NCBI GenBank assembly: GCA_033239525.1
Contig: BSYO01000024.1
Span: forward strand, 5,727,991 to 5,791,990
Length of the DNA: 64,000 nt
From: Nepenthes gracilis
Taxonomy: Eukaryota > Streptophyta > Magnoliopsida > Caryophyllales > Nepenthaceae
Direction: 5' to 3'
Positions 1 through 11,036 of the stretch are shown here, piece after piece. Below the pieces are notes generated by a model. The model was not told the origin of the DNA. It did not search any database and saw only the letters and a program-made list of their open reading frames with translations. Positions within the stretch are counted from its first letter, which is position 1. Every line of letters begins with the position of its first letter. Position numbers and translations under genes: made by a program.

Positions 1-510
1 CAAGCTCCGCTTAATATAGATTAATTTATATAGATAATTTACAACCCAACAACACATTGCATACGCTTTTGTATGTATGCAAATCCAATTGTCAGTTGAG
101 AGAGATTATCTAAATTAATCTACGAATTGATTTGACTTTGACGATTTATCCATTTTAAATAAGTTTATAAATTTCATGGTATTAAAGTTGTTAATCTAAA
201 AATTATATATTCAATTTTATGTTATACGTGAAAAATCAAATTAGTAATGACAATAATAATAATAGTAATAATAATAATAATAATAATTATTATTATTATA
301 ATATTTCAAATATATTGTGATATAGCATGGTAAATAGAGTCAAAATAAAAAAAATAAATTTAAAACAATATCATAACTGAAAGATTAATTATTGATTAAA
401 AATTATTCCAATGTCAAGTTTGAACATGCAACACAGTACTTCGTTGAGTATAAAAAAGATATATAAGTTTTTACAGATAAAAAAAATTATAATAAAAATA
501 AATTTATTAT
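1..510. other. AT-rich intergenic spacer
   Basis: The stretch is very AT-rich and has no open frame of gene quality. It ends at the first base of the LTR that begins TGTTGCG at 511. Apart from a trinucleotide repeat I see nothing organised in it. Confidence 0.8.
252..300. repeat. (AAT)n/(ATT)n microsatellite
   Basis: A run of AAT units with one AGT interruption passes directly into ATT units, so the two halves are complementary and could fold into an AT hairpin. Confidence 0.85.
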
Positions 511-2319
511 TGTTGCGTCTCGGGTCCCAGGGTTTTTGACGGATTAGAGAGTCTTCCAATCTTTCGCTGTGAGTCGATTTGGATCGAGTCCAGTCTCCAT
601 CGCTATTAACCTCAAACTTGCACAACACAACTAATACACAAGAGGTCAGAGGTCGACGGGAGGTTATCCCCCACCGACACTCCGACGCTCAAGTCCGATG
701 TCTTCTGCAATAAACGGAGAAAAACATGCTTAAGATGCGAAAATGATGGGAGTGTGTAAGAAGGATATGTTTGGAGGCTTGGGCTCCATAAATGCGTCCA
801 CAGAGGATGGCTTAGGAGATGTCTCTACTTAGAGGTGCGCCCGTAGAGGGCGGCTTGGTGATGTCTCCGCTTGGGGGTACGCCCCGGGGGGCGGTTTAGA
901 GGTGCGCCCACAAAGGGCAGCATAGTGATGTCCCCGCTTGGGGGTATGCCTGCGGAGGGCGGCTTAAAGGTGTCCCCGCAAAGGGCGACTTGGTGATGTC
1001 CCCGCTCGGGGGTACGCCTGCGGAGGGCGACTTAGAGGTGAGTCCGTAGAGGGTGGCTTAGCAAAGTGTACTGGAACCGACGCGGATCCTATGTGGCGCC
1101 AATCTGGATTGTATTGGCAGGCTGCTGATCGCGGAAAAGCCAACGAGTGCCTGGCGGGTTGAACGGGACGGCCTGATTGTAACGGGTTCCGAATGGCTTC
1201 CTTCGGGGAAGCTCTATACTGTTATCTGTCAAGTGCCCTAATGCTGGGCGACTGTCCAAAGAGCTCCATTCCTGTTCTGCTTTGGGGGAATAGAACACTG
1301 TTTAAGGGGCTTCCTCTCGCATTATCGACGGCATAACTGGGCAACGGCCTCCAAGGACTCCACGGTGCAGGTTCCGGTCACGAGCTTTGGGAGGTCACAG
1401 ACCCCGTCAATGAGGAGCTGGGAGCTCCCTCCTAGTCTGAAGTGATGGCCGAGCTCCATTTTAGGAGCCGTGCACCTCCATTTTGCTAGGAACAGGATGG
1501 AGAAGCTGAGCAACGGGTTCTGAGAGCCTTGTTCCCTACTTGGCCTGATCATCCGCACGCCATTGTTGTGGGTTCCACCTGCCAATTGGTTCCGATTCAG
1601 AAGGGAATTGTTGGACGCTGCTGTCGGAAGAGCTTGAAGCCCAGTTCCACAAAGAAGAGGATCTGGGCATCATGCTCCGTTTCCCGTAAATGGAAATGGA
1701 GGAACTGAGCGCCATTGCCGGAAGCTCCTGTGTTTTGCCACATACGAGAGTGGGAATCGCCAGATTTGGTCAACGGGAGTGCCGAGTGCTTTGTTGGGTC
1801 GAGAGCGGCAGAGATGTGTCAGTCGCCATCAACGGAGGGCGTCGTGGTGCTCTATTTCGCTGGTGAGCTGAGAGCCGGAGCAAGTGAGCAGGGTGTCGCC
1901 TTTGGGGACTTTGAGCTCTGTTTTCGCTAGAGCCCTTCAGGCGCCATCGATGAAGGGTTTTTGCACCCCTCTTTCACTGAGGACAAAAGCTGAGAGAGAG
2001 CACCATGAGAGAGAGAGGTCTGTGCTATGGTTTCGGTGGAAATAGTAGCAGAGAGCCAGAGCTGTTCACGTGGCTAGCTGGAGGGGCAGGAAAAAGGGGC
2101 CGCTTTTTGGGAAGGTTTTCTACCCCTCTGGGCTCCTCCTTCCCTTGCCTGCTACCTCCCCTTTTATTGAGGGAGGAGGTAGAGATTCTCGCGTCAAGTG
2201 GAGTGAAATTTTCCCGCCAATAGAAACTTTTTTCCGCCTAAATAAAATATTTTCCTCCTTGATGAAATTTTTTTGACACACTTCAGGTTTTAGGTCAGCC
2301 CATGATACCGGACCTAACA
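511..2319 (-). repeat. 3' LTR of the minus-strand Tat element
   Basis: The repeat pairs with 6702-8321 over nearly its whole length. Its minus strand carries the U5-like motif GACTTGAGCGTCGGAGTG (around 682-700), which recurs in the other Tat LTRs here. It holds about 178 bp (about 2029-2207) that the partner lacks. It begins TGTTGCG and ends CTAACA. Confidence 0.85.
780..1065. repeat. Tandem repeats inside the LTR
   Basis: About five imperfect copies of a roughly 55-60 bp GC-rich unit with the recurring words GGTGATGTCCCCGCT and GGAGGGCGGCTTA. The same array, with other sequence changes, lies at about 6960-7230 in the partner LTR, so it was present before insertion. Confidence 0.7.
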
Positions 2320-2333
2320 CTAGCCTCCCATGC
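2320..2333 (-). promoter_or_regulatory. Polypurine tract of the minus-strand Tat element
   Basis: On the minus strand this reads GCATGGGAGGCTAG and abuts the LTR start TGTTAGG. Elements A, B and C have CATGGGG(N)CTAR at the same place. This fixes the orientation of the element. Confidence 0.7.
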
Positions 2334-2599
2334 TGGGTGGTTCGAAATTTTAACCCTCGGTATGTGATGATGAGATGTCGCCGTGCAGGTCGTTGCGCGT
2401 ATTCCTTTCCCGAACAGCTTCTGAATTGCCATTTTGCCGAGTATACCCGATGTCTTGGTAGCTTCTAGTGGGAATCACGATGTCCAGATGATGGGGCTCC
2501 TGACTTCCGGAAGGAAGGTAGGTCTCTTATAAGGAGGGCTTTCTTTGGCTCGGGGAGGCAGGACCGAGAACTTCGCCACTAATGAGAGGAGGACGGATA

Positions 2600-4560
2600 A
2601 CCTCTGGCAGAATGGAGGGCTGAGGACCTCCGCGTTGGAGAGCGGAGACTGAGAGTGCCCCAACGTTGAGGAGCGGAGGATGGGTGCCTCGACGCCAGAG
2701 AGCGGAGGACGGAGGCGCGGGGAGCCCCGTGTTGGAGAGCGGAGGTTGAGAGACTCGACACTGGAGAGCGGAGGCTGAGCCTCGACGCCAAAGAGCAAAG
2801 GACGGAGGGCTGGGAACCCTCATGCTAGATAGCGGAGGCTGAGAGACTCGACGCTGGAGAGCGGAGGCTGAGCCTCGACACTGAGGGGCAGAGGACGAGG
2901 GTCGACGCTAAAGAGAGATGAGGCCTGAGGACCTCCTGGCCGGATGGAGGAACAAGTATCTCCGTGCTGAGGAGGGGAGGCTGCGCCTCGACATTGAGGA
3001 GCGGAGACTGCGCCTCGACACTAAAGAGAGAGGAGGGCCGAGGACCTCCTAGCAGGATGAAGGAATGAACATCTCCGTGCTAAAGAGCGGAGGCTGCGCC
3101 TCGACACCGAGGAGCGGAGGCTGAGCCTCGACGCTAAAGAGAGAGAAGGGCTGAGACCTCCTGACAAGATGGAGGAATGAACATCTCCGTGCTAAAGAGC
3201 AGAAGCTACGCTTCGACGCTAGAGATAGAAGAGGGCTTTGGGTCTCCTGGTAGGACGGAGGAATGAACATCTCCATGCTGAGGAGCGGAGGCTGCGCCTC
3301 GATGCTGAAGGGCGGAGGCTACACTTCAACGCTAGAGAGAGAGGAGGGCTTTGGGCCTCTTGGAAAGACGGAGGAATGAACATCTCCGTATTGAGGAGCG
3401 GAGGCTTTGCCTCGATGGTGAGGAGCGGAGACTGCACCTCGACGCTAGAGAGAGAGGAGGGCTTTGGGCCTCTTGGAAAGACGGAGGAATGAACATCTCC
3501 GTATTGAGGAGCGGAGGCTTCGCCTCGATGGTGAGGAGCGGAGACTGCACCTCGACGCTAGAGAGAGATGAGGGCTTTGGACCTCCTGGTAGGACGGAGG
3601 AATGAACATCTCTGTGCTGAAGAGTGGAGGCTACGCCTCGACGCTAAGGAGCAGAAGCTGAGCCTTGACGCTAAAGAGAGAGAGGTGGGCTTTGGGCCTC
3701 CTGGTAGGATGGAGGAATGAATATCTCCATGCTAAGGAGCGGAGGCTAAGCCTCGACGCTGAGGAGCTGAGGCTGAGCCTCGATGCTGAGGAGCGGAGAC
3801 TGAGCCTCGATGCTAAAGAGAGAAAGAAGGGATGAGGATCTTTTGGCAAGACGGAGGAATGAACATCTCTGTGCTGATGAGCGGAGACTGTGCCTCAATG
3901 CTGAGGAGCGGAGGCTACGCCTCAACACTAGAGAGTGAGAAGGGCTTTGGACCTTATGGCATGACGGAGGAATGAACATCTCCGTGCTAAAGAGTGGAGG
4001 CTGCACCTCGATGCTGAGGAGCGGAAGCTACGTCTCGACGCTAGAGAGAGAGAGGAGGACTTTGGACCTCCTGGCAGGATGGAGGAATGAACATCTCCGT
4101 GCTGAAGAGCGGAAGCTGCGCCTCGACATTGAAGAGTGGAGGCTGAGCCTTGACGCTAAAGAGAGAGGGGGGCTGAGGAGCTCCTGGCAGGACGGAAGAA
4201 TGAACATCTCCGTGTTGATTAGCGGAGGCTACGCCTCAATACTGAAGAGCGGAGGCTGCGCCTCGACGCTAGAGAGAGAGGGGGCTTTGGGCCTCCTGGT
4301 AGGACGGAGGAATGAACATCTTCATGCTGAGGAGCGGAGGCTGCACCTCAATGTTGAAGAGCAGAGGCTACGCCTCGACGCTAGAGAGAGAGGAGGGCTT
4401 TGGGCCTCCTGGTAGGACGGAGGAATGAACATCTTTGTGCTTAGGAGCGGAGGCTGCGCCCCGATGTTGAAGAGCGGAGGCTACGCCTCGATGCTAGAGA
4501 GATAGGAGGGCTTTGGGCCTCCTATGAGGGCTTTGGGCCTCCTGGTAGGACGGAGGAATG
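2600..4560 (+). repeat. Coding-type minisatellite, unit about 113 bp
   Basis: About 14 imperfect units, each with the landmark GGAGGAATGAACATCTCCG. Successive landmarks are mostly 109-116 bp apart (extremes 90 and 144). Within each unit there is a shorter internal repeat of GAGCGGAGGCTGMGCCTCGA. A frame open on the plus strand gives an Arg/Glu/Leu-rich charged repeat (EERRLRLDA-like) that looks helical. 113 is not a multiple of three, so the frame shifts from unit to unit and most units are not joined in one reading frame. The longest open stretch is 3972-4415. Confidence 0.85.
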
Positions 4561-4960
4561 AACATTTGCTTGAATGCTTTAACCAGGTCAGGGAAGAGTC
4601 CAAGCAGGAGGTGGTGCAGCATGTGGGAGCCAAAACTGTCGCGCTTAGGGGTGAGAACGAGTCGCTAAAGGAATACGCTGTGCGGCTAACGTAGGAGAGC
4701 GAACAGTAAAGCAGGCGGCTGGCGGAGGAAGGCGAATGACTTACGGAGGAGACTAGGTAGTTGATGCAGGAGACTGAGCTACTGAGAAGATGGACCTCTA
4801 CCCTGGTGGATGATGTATCTCGCCTTACCACTGTCCTCAGGCTGCGGCTCACGCCGGAAGAGGTGCGTCTTGCACTCGAGATCGTCTCCATCGCACTTTC
4901 GAGAGTTTCCGTGGGTATCTTGCATCCAGGGAATGTTGGATTCCCGACAGCCCCAGTTTG
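4560..4960 (+). pseudogene. C-terminal remnant of the Tat antisense gene
   Basis: The plus strand codes, with a few stops, for a Glu/Arg-rich coiled-coil-like segment (QVREESKQEVVQHVGAKTVA and onward) followed by a conserved-looking tail with RLTPEEVRLALE. Read relative to its minus-strand host element this is antisense, downstream of where pol would be. That is the position of the antisense open frame known in Tat-lineage elements such as Grande and Retand. A related tail (RLHPEEV) occurs in element C at about 45430. The frame is interrupted, so it is annotated as broken. The function of this protein family is unknown to me. Confidence 0.5.
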
Positions 4961-6682
4961 AGAGACTTCAAGGGAGGGGCTCGGCTGCTAGACTAGTCGG
5001 ATTAGGATAGTTCTTGTTGTATGGTGCCGCGGTATAACATCCTTCATCTTCGATAAATGAAAAGCAGTTATCTCTCCTTGCACCTGTCGTCTTTGGTTAC
5101 ATGACATAGCTCTTTTGAACCTTTGTTCATCTATTAGAAGCTAAGCTATAAAGCTATCATCGCCAAGGCCCCAATCTGGCGCTTTCTTGCGCTGTACTCG
5201 TCCTTCGTCGGAGAATGTCATTGCATCTTGCGTGTTTAATGGGAATCTTAATTCGGTAAAGTGGACATTGTGGCAGGTCCCGTGGAGCCGCACTAAGGGC
5301 CAGTTGGGTTTTTAGGCAACAGCAGCTGAGCTCTGGGTTTAGGCCTTTGCATGGTATAGTGTCAATGCTTGGCCCTGCTCTGGGCGTCGTTGCTTTTGTG
5401 CATATGGTCCTAGCCCACGACTATTGTAGACTGAGGGTGCTCTCTTCTTCGAGAGAAGGTCGCCACACTCCTGCGATTTTTACCCCCTAAGGTTTTAGTG
5501 GCCGTAAGTTGGAGAAACTTCAAAAGCCCCCAGGCCTTTGGTTTTGACCGCCTTGGTCATTCGGCGCAAAGCCAAATTAGTAGGCTGCTTGGGGCCCTTT
5601 CGACATGGAGTCGAAGTCTTGATGTGGCCGCTTTTGGGCTGCTCGACGTATGGTCGAGGCTCGGACAAGACCGCTAGTGGGCCGCTTGGCGCAAGGCCAA
5701 GGTTTTGGAGAAACTCCGAGCCACTCAACACGAGGTTGAGGTTTCGAGGTGGCCGCTATCGGGCCGCTTGGCATGGAGCCAAGGCTTGATTTTATGGACG
5801 GACGATAGTCCTCCCGACTTAAGGGCAATCTGGGTCGTATAATTTTATACAATGTTATGAAGTCATTCGTATGAAATAATACCACTACTCTATTAATGGA
5901 AACGTGATACAAGCGGGTAGTGCGATGCATGCAAAACTTACCTGGGTTCAGCGTGGAATCGTTAATGGTGTTCGTCGGCAGGCGACGTGCTATGCCCTCC
6001 GGACCTGTCTAAGGTTCTGAGCGCATAGTCTGTATGTAATGCTTTGGAGAGTCATCGGGGCGCTTCGTTAGGCGCCTTGACCTATGGCCCCTATGCTCCG
6101 AGGGGTCTGATATTTTGCCAAGATTGACTGGGTAGCGCACGGCAGATCCTTTGATAATGCTGGCTTTCTTTGGCCGCAGGGAGGCTGAGGGGCGAAGCCC
6201 CGAGCATTACGCCCTCGGGTAGGCGCTAATGGTCCAAGGAACATGGGTCTAGAGTACCCGATTGGGCAACAAATGCTTTTTACGCCCGGGGTTGATCGTC
6301 CACCCGCATGGCTACCCTTGAAGGGGGTCGTCGCCATGGGCAATTTTGGCTCCAGCTGATATAGCGGCTCGCACACGTGATGCTAGTATCCCTTGACCAT
6401 CTTGGAGTTAGAGGGCAGAGGCCCCAAACATGGCTAATTGATGAGAGGTAGTCGCGACGGATGACTTCGCTCTAATCGAGGAAATAATTCGCGCTTGGGG
6501 TGTTGATTTTCTCTATCCGTCTTGGAGTTAAGGAACAGAGTCCCCAAGCATGGCTACGCAATGGGGGATCATCGCCATAGGAGGCTATGGTTCAAGCCAT
6601 AGCGCTGGCTGGAACTCAAGTGCTGTCTGTCTTTATGTAAGGAATTGAGTATTGAGGGGAGACGCTAGATTTTTAGCCGTTC
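4961..6682 (-). other. Internal non-coding part of the minus-strand Tat element
   Basis: No domain is recognisable. 5480-5850 holds imperfect repeats with GGCCGCTTGGC and GGTCGAGGCT words. 6050-6660 holds two to three diverged units of roughly 125 bp with CTTGGAGTTARRG...CCCCAARCATGGCTA. On the minus strand the piece near 5850-5920 resembles the AT-rich stretch that follows integrase in elements A and B, suggesting the element runs from its leader straight into post-integrase sequence. Confidence 0.5.
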
Positions 6683-6701
6683 TTCCCACAGATGACGCCA
6701 A
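6683..6701 (-). promoter_or_regulatory. Primer-binding site of the minus-strand Tat element
   Basis: On the minus strand it reads TTGGCGTCATCTGTGGGAA directly after the LTR end GCAACA. It differs at three positions from TTGGCGCCGTCTGTGGGAA in element B. Confidence 0.75.
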
Positions 6702-8321
6702 TGTTGCATCCTGTGTCCCGGGTTGTCATACAAATTAGGGAACATTCCAATCTTTCGTTGCGGGTCGATCTAAATCGGATCCGGTCTCCGTCGCTGTTAA
6801 CCTAAAACCTGCACAATACAACTAACAAATAAGATGTTAGAAGCCGACGAGGGGCTATCCCCCGCCGACACTCTGACGCTTCAATCAGATATCTTCCGCA
6901 ATAAATAAAGGAAAGCATGCTTAAAATGTGAAAATGAGGGGGATATGTTTGGAGGTTTGGGCTCCATGAATGCGTCCACGGAAGGTGGCTTAGGGGATGT
7001 CCCTACTCGGGGGGTGTGCCCGCGTAGGGCGGCTTAGGGGATGTCCCTACCTAGAGGTGCGCTCACAAAGGGCGGCTTAGAGGTACGCCCGCAGAGGGCG
7101 GCTCGGTGATGTCCCAGCACGGGGCAACGTCTGAGGAGGGCGGCTTAGAGGTATGCTCACGAAGGGCGATTTGGTGATGTCCCCGCTCGAGGGTACGTCC
7201 TCGGAGGACGGCTTAAAGGTGTATCTGCAGATGGCTTAGCAAAGCGTATTTGAACCGATGTGGATCCTGTGCGGCGCCAATCTGGATTGTATTGGCGGGC
7301 AGTTGATCACGGAAAAGCCCTGAGTGCATGGCAGGTTGAATGGGACGGCCTGACAGTAACGGGTTCCGAATGGCTTCCTTTGGGGAAGCTCTGTACTGCT
7401 ATCTGTCAAGTGCCCTAATGCTGGGCAACTGTCCAAAGAGCTCCATTCCCGTTCTGCTTTGGGGGAATAGAACTCTGTTTAAGGGGCTTCCTCTCGCATT
7501 ATCGATGGCACAACTGGGCAACGGCCTCCGAGGACTCCACGGTGCAGGATCCGGTCGCGAGCATTGGGAGGTCGCGGACGCCGTCAACGAGGAGCTGGGA
7601 GCTCCCTCCTAGTCTGAAGTGATGGCCGGGCTCCATTCCAGGAGCCGTGCACCTCCGTTTTGCTAGGAACAGGATGGAGAAGCCGAGCAACGGGTTCTGA
7701 GAGCCTTGTTCCCTGCTTGGCTTGATCATCCGCACGCCATTGTTGTGGGTTCCACTTGCCAATTCATTCCGGTTCGGAAGGGAATTGTTGGGCGCCGCTG
7801 TCGGAAGAGCTTCAAGCCCAGTTCCACGAAGCAGAGGATCTGGTCATCATGCTCCGTTTCCCGTAAATGGAAATGGAGGAACTGAGTGCCATCGCCGAAA
7901 GCTCCGGTGTTTTGCCATAGACGAGAGCTGGAATCGCCAGATCTGGTCGCCGGGAGTGCCGGGTGCTCTGTTGGGTCGAGAGCCGTAGAGATGTGTCAGT
8001 CGCCATCAATGGAGGGCGTCGTGGTGCTCTATTTCGCCGGCAAGCTGAGAGCCGGAACAGGAGAGCAGGGTGCCGCCTTTGGGGACTTTGAGCTCTGTTT
8101 TCGCCAGAGCCCTTCGGGCGCCATCGATGAAGGGATTTTGCGCCCCTCTTTCACTGAGGATAAAAGCAGAGAGAGAGAGAGAAGCCATGAGAGAGAGAGA
8201 GGTCTGTGAAATTTTTTCACTAAGAGACTTTTTTTTGCCTAAATGAAATATTTTTTTGCTTTAACGAAGTTTCTTAGACACACTTCAGATTTTAGGTCAG
8301 CCCGTGATATCGGATCTAATA
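6702..8321 (-). repeat. 5' LTR of the minus-strand Tat element
   Basis: The partner of 511-2319. It ends CTAATA where the other copy ends CTAACA. It lacks about 178 bp at 8210; the breakpoint lies at a GTG shared by both ends of the missing segment. Confidence 0.85.
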
Positions 8322-8608
8322 AGTATTATAAAAATCATATAATATAATTTGTTTTGAATTTTTCAACACGACTAATTTAATATCTTAGGAATTTATTTGA
8401 AACACGATTAATTTTAGCTACAAATTAGAGCATATGATATTTTAGGTTATATGATTTTTTAAAATAATCAAGAATTCAACATATTGTAGAAAATATTGTG
8501 TGACAAGCACAGTAAATATATATAAGGTCAATGTATTTATAATGTTTTGCTAAGTATAATGTATCCATATTTATAATAAAAAGTTAGGCAAAATACACGT
8601 GTATTTGT

Positions 8609-8635
8609 GTGTATATATATATATATATATATATA
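8609..8635. repeat. (TA)n microsatellite
   Basis: A GTGTGTATAT run continues as alternating TA in AT-rich spacer between two mobile elements. Confidence 0.85.
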
Positions 8636-8828
8636 CTGTATGGATTGGTTATCAAAATACAATTCTAATAAAAAAATTTAAGTCATAACCAAATTGTATA
8701 TCTGTAAAATTATTATTTATGATCTGAGTTGGGGTTTGAAAAATTGAACAAATTAATTTTTTTGGGTAACTCAAACTTCAAATATATATCTAAATCTATA
8801 AAAATTTTATATCAGATAAATATAAAAG

Positions 8829-9656
8829 TGTTGCGTCCGAGTCTGATCGCCGTACGAAGCTGACGTGTGATGACGTCAAGTGGACGGAACCAGGCATAAC
8901 ACAAGAGAAAGTAAGTTCTGGGCTTGTGGGGGTCGTGAAAGAGAGAGGGCGAGAGAAAGAACACGGAAGTTTTTACGTGTAAAACCCTCTTTTAAAATGA
9001 GGGAAAAACCACGAGGCTTAAAGCCTGAAAAAGATCTTCACTATTTGATCGCTGTCGTGTACAAAATACAAAGTACAGAGAAATACTTTCTTTTCTTTCC
9101 TTGAACTTTTTCACTTGCCCGCCAGGATCCCCTACTTGTGTGCTCTAAGCGGGTATTTATAAGGGTGGATGTAGCCGTTGGAAATATCCACACGGCTCAT
9201 CGACGCTATGGGAGGCGGCCACCTACTCTCACCGACATGGCCGTGCGGTGTGACCAAGCGTGTTTGGCAAGTTAGAAGCTGGCGCCGTATTATATGTTGT
9301 GTCGAGAATGTTAGTCGTGGCGTCGATCTTGAGGTGACAAAGACAGCGTCTTTCTGAGGGATTATTGCGCGCGGCGGCGTGTAGTGGGATTTACGCACTC
9401 CTTGGTAACTGTGAAGTGGCTGAGTTGGCATTCTCGGATACCAGAGAAAGTCCTCGTCTTTTACTGACTTATTTTGGAGGTTGACTTAGTCCACGTACTA
9501 TTAACCTCACGTGTGTTCTCGGACGGTCATAAGAAAGTTCTCGGTCATTTCGCGTCACATGAGGTCTCGGACATATGATAGCTTGGGCTTCTCGGGTCAA
9601 AGCACTCGTCCTAATTTCGTACTCCTTTTAGGATCTCCGGATAATAAAACCCAATA
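8829..9656 (-). mobile_element. Solo Copia-like LTR
   Basis: An 828-bp sequence begins TGTTGCG and ends CCCAATA. It is flanked on both sides by AAAAG (8824-8828 and 9657-9661), a perfect 5-bp TSD. On the minus strand it starts TATTGGG, close to the common Copia start TGTTGGG, and has the GGGTTTTACACGTAAAAAC word typical of Copia U5. No second LTR or internal DNA adjoins it, so it is a recombined solo LTR. Confidence 0.8.
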
Positions 9657-9661
9657 AAAAG

Positions 9662-10187
9662 TAATTACAATAAAAAAATAATCTATATCTAAGTTATTCT
9701 TCCAACTTTCTTTTAATATGCAGACCTTTAATTAATTAATTAATTTTAATTGTGATATTACTGGAAAAAATATATTTTTAATAGAAAAGGGTGACTGATT
9801 TTACATTTTGTGCTTTCACATTTTCGAACTTTTTCTTCAGGGCTATTGACTGCCACCATCAAGTGATAATTTTACACGTTGCCACGGTCTTATCCGTCTG
9901 ATCACGCTCCAAATCAATTTTATATAATTTTTTTAATTTTAATTTTAGGGTTATTCAATATAAATTTAATAATTTCACATCTTCTTTTAAAAAAATTTCC
10001 TTTAATAAATAAAATATATATAATATATGTTTTATATCTAACAATTATTAAGTTTTGATTATCCCACCGTAGATGTTAAAATAAATAGATAATTATTAAA
10101 AGGTCTCATAATAATCGTGTGATATTACAATAAATTTTATTTATTTCTTTTAATAAATAAAATTATTTGTTATTTATTTTATATCTA
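9662..10187. other. AT-rich spacer with a local duplication
   Basis: No gene is seen. The words TTTATATCTAACAATTATT occur near 10028 and again near 10177, so about 148 bp just left of the next solo LTR is duplicated, including a piece that resembles the LTR start. Confidence 0.6.
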
Positions 10188-10192
10188 ACAAT

Positions 10193-11031
10193 TATTGGAT
10201 TTTGATTATTTTATTGTGAGTATTATAACACATTAATAGTTATTGAAAGATCGTACAATATTCGTGTGAGTGCGATGAGTGCTTGTGCACCCATTACAGA
10301 AGGTGCGCGCTCGAGGCGCGACTAAGGTGCCGTTTCCGACGGCTCTCGCCCATGAGGCATGCTTAACGGATGCTCGAGAGTAGCTTGCAATATAAAAACG
10401 CGCCTGACATATTTTCAAGTTATTTCAAAGTTAATTTCTCATACAATGAGTATCGTTCAAAGAGAGAAAAGAAAGAGATTTGGTATCGAGTTAATATTCG
10501 ATTTGAGTTTTATTTTTCATTAAGGTTGAATATATTGTTTTGGAATAGATTTTTAGGACGTATTTTATTTGGTTATTATTATTTTTCATTAAACCTTTTT
10601 TTGTGAGTTATTAGATATATTGATGGAGTTTGTAATAAACTATTTTTTACTCATGATTGTAGTGAAATGATTTCGAAAGGGGTAACATATAACCTGTACT
10701 TTTATAATAGATTTGTTTGAAATTTGTCCCATAATTTTTTCTGTAATTAAAAATGATTCTTTAACTCGAAATTGTTAGATATGTTCAAGGGTTTGTAATA
10801 AATTATTCTTTACTGGGAATTATAGTAAAGTGATTTCAGAAAAGATTATTTATAATCGATATTTTTATAGTATATTTGTCCCGTAATTTGGTTTAAAAGA
10901 ATTTTTCATATTAAAAACGTTGTGTATTATAATATTTATTGTATTCATGAATTTTGTGGTTAACGTTTAATGGGATATTCTAATTTTATTTTATTATGTC
11001 AAGTTATATGTATCCGGATTAAATTTCAATA
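10193..11031 (+). mobile_element. Old solo LTR of the Copia type
   Basis: An 839-bp sequence is bracketed by ACAAT (10188-10192 and 11032-11036). Its ends are TATTGG and TTCAATA, as if TGTTGG...CAACA had mutated at both termini. A TATA-like AATATAAAA lies near 10389. The R-U5 part (10608-10735) is repeated in diverged form at 10776-10895. It resembles the solo LTRs in the introns at 36315-39732. Confidence 0.65.
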
Positions 11032-11036
11032 ACAAT

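Larger units (their letters stand above)
511..8321 (-). mobile_element. Tat-lineage Ty3/gypsy element without gag-pol (LARD-like)
   Basis: Two long direct repeats (511-2319 and 6702-8321) flank 4.4 kb of internal DNA. Read on the minus strand, the 5' LTR (6702-8321) is followed by a primer-binding site resembling TTGGCGYCRTCTGTGGGAA, and the 3' LTR (511-2319) is preceded by a purine tract CATGGGAGGCTAG. Both match the other Tat copies in this window. The flanks ATTAT (506-510) and AGTAT (8322-8326) look like a target duplication with one mismatch. I found no reverse transcriptase, RNase H or integrase motif, so this is a non-autonomous deletion derivative. The plus strand of its 3' half carries an expanded antisense gene remnant. 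Confidence 0.8.

Noticed and set aside
2475..2823. Overlapping Ser/Pro/Leu-rich frames on the minus strand
   Set aside because: They are shadows of the tandem repeats on the plus strand.
3049..4006. Many Ser/Leu-rich minus-strand frames in the 113-bp array
   Set aside because: They are the reverse reading of the repeat unit and change with each unit.
2600..4560. CRISPR-like array
   Set aside because: Units are contiguous, long and diverged, with no repeat/spacer alternation, and the setting is a plant retrotransposon.
8880..9104. 74-codon plus-strand frame
   Set aside because: It lies inside the solo LTR 8829-9656 and reads against the likely orientation.
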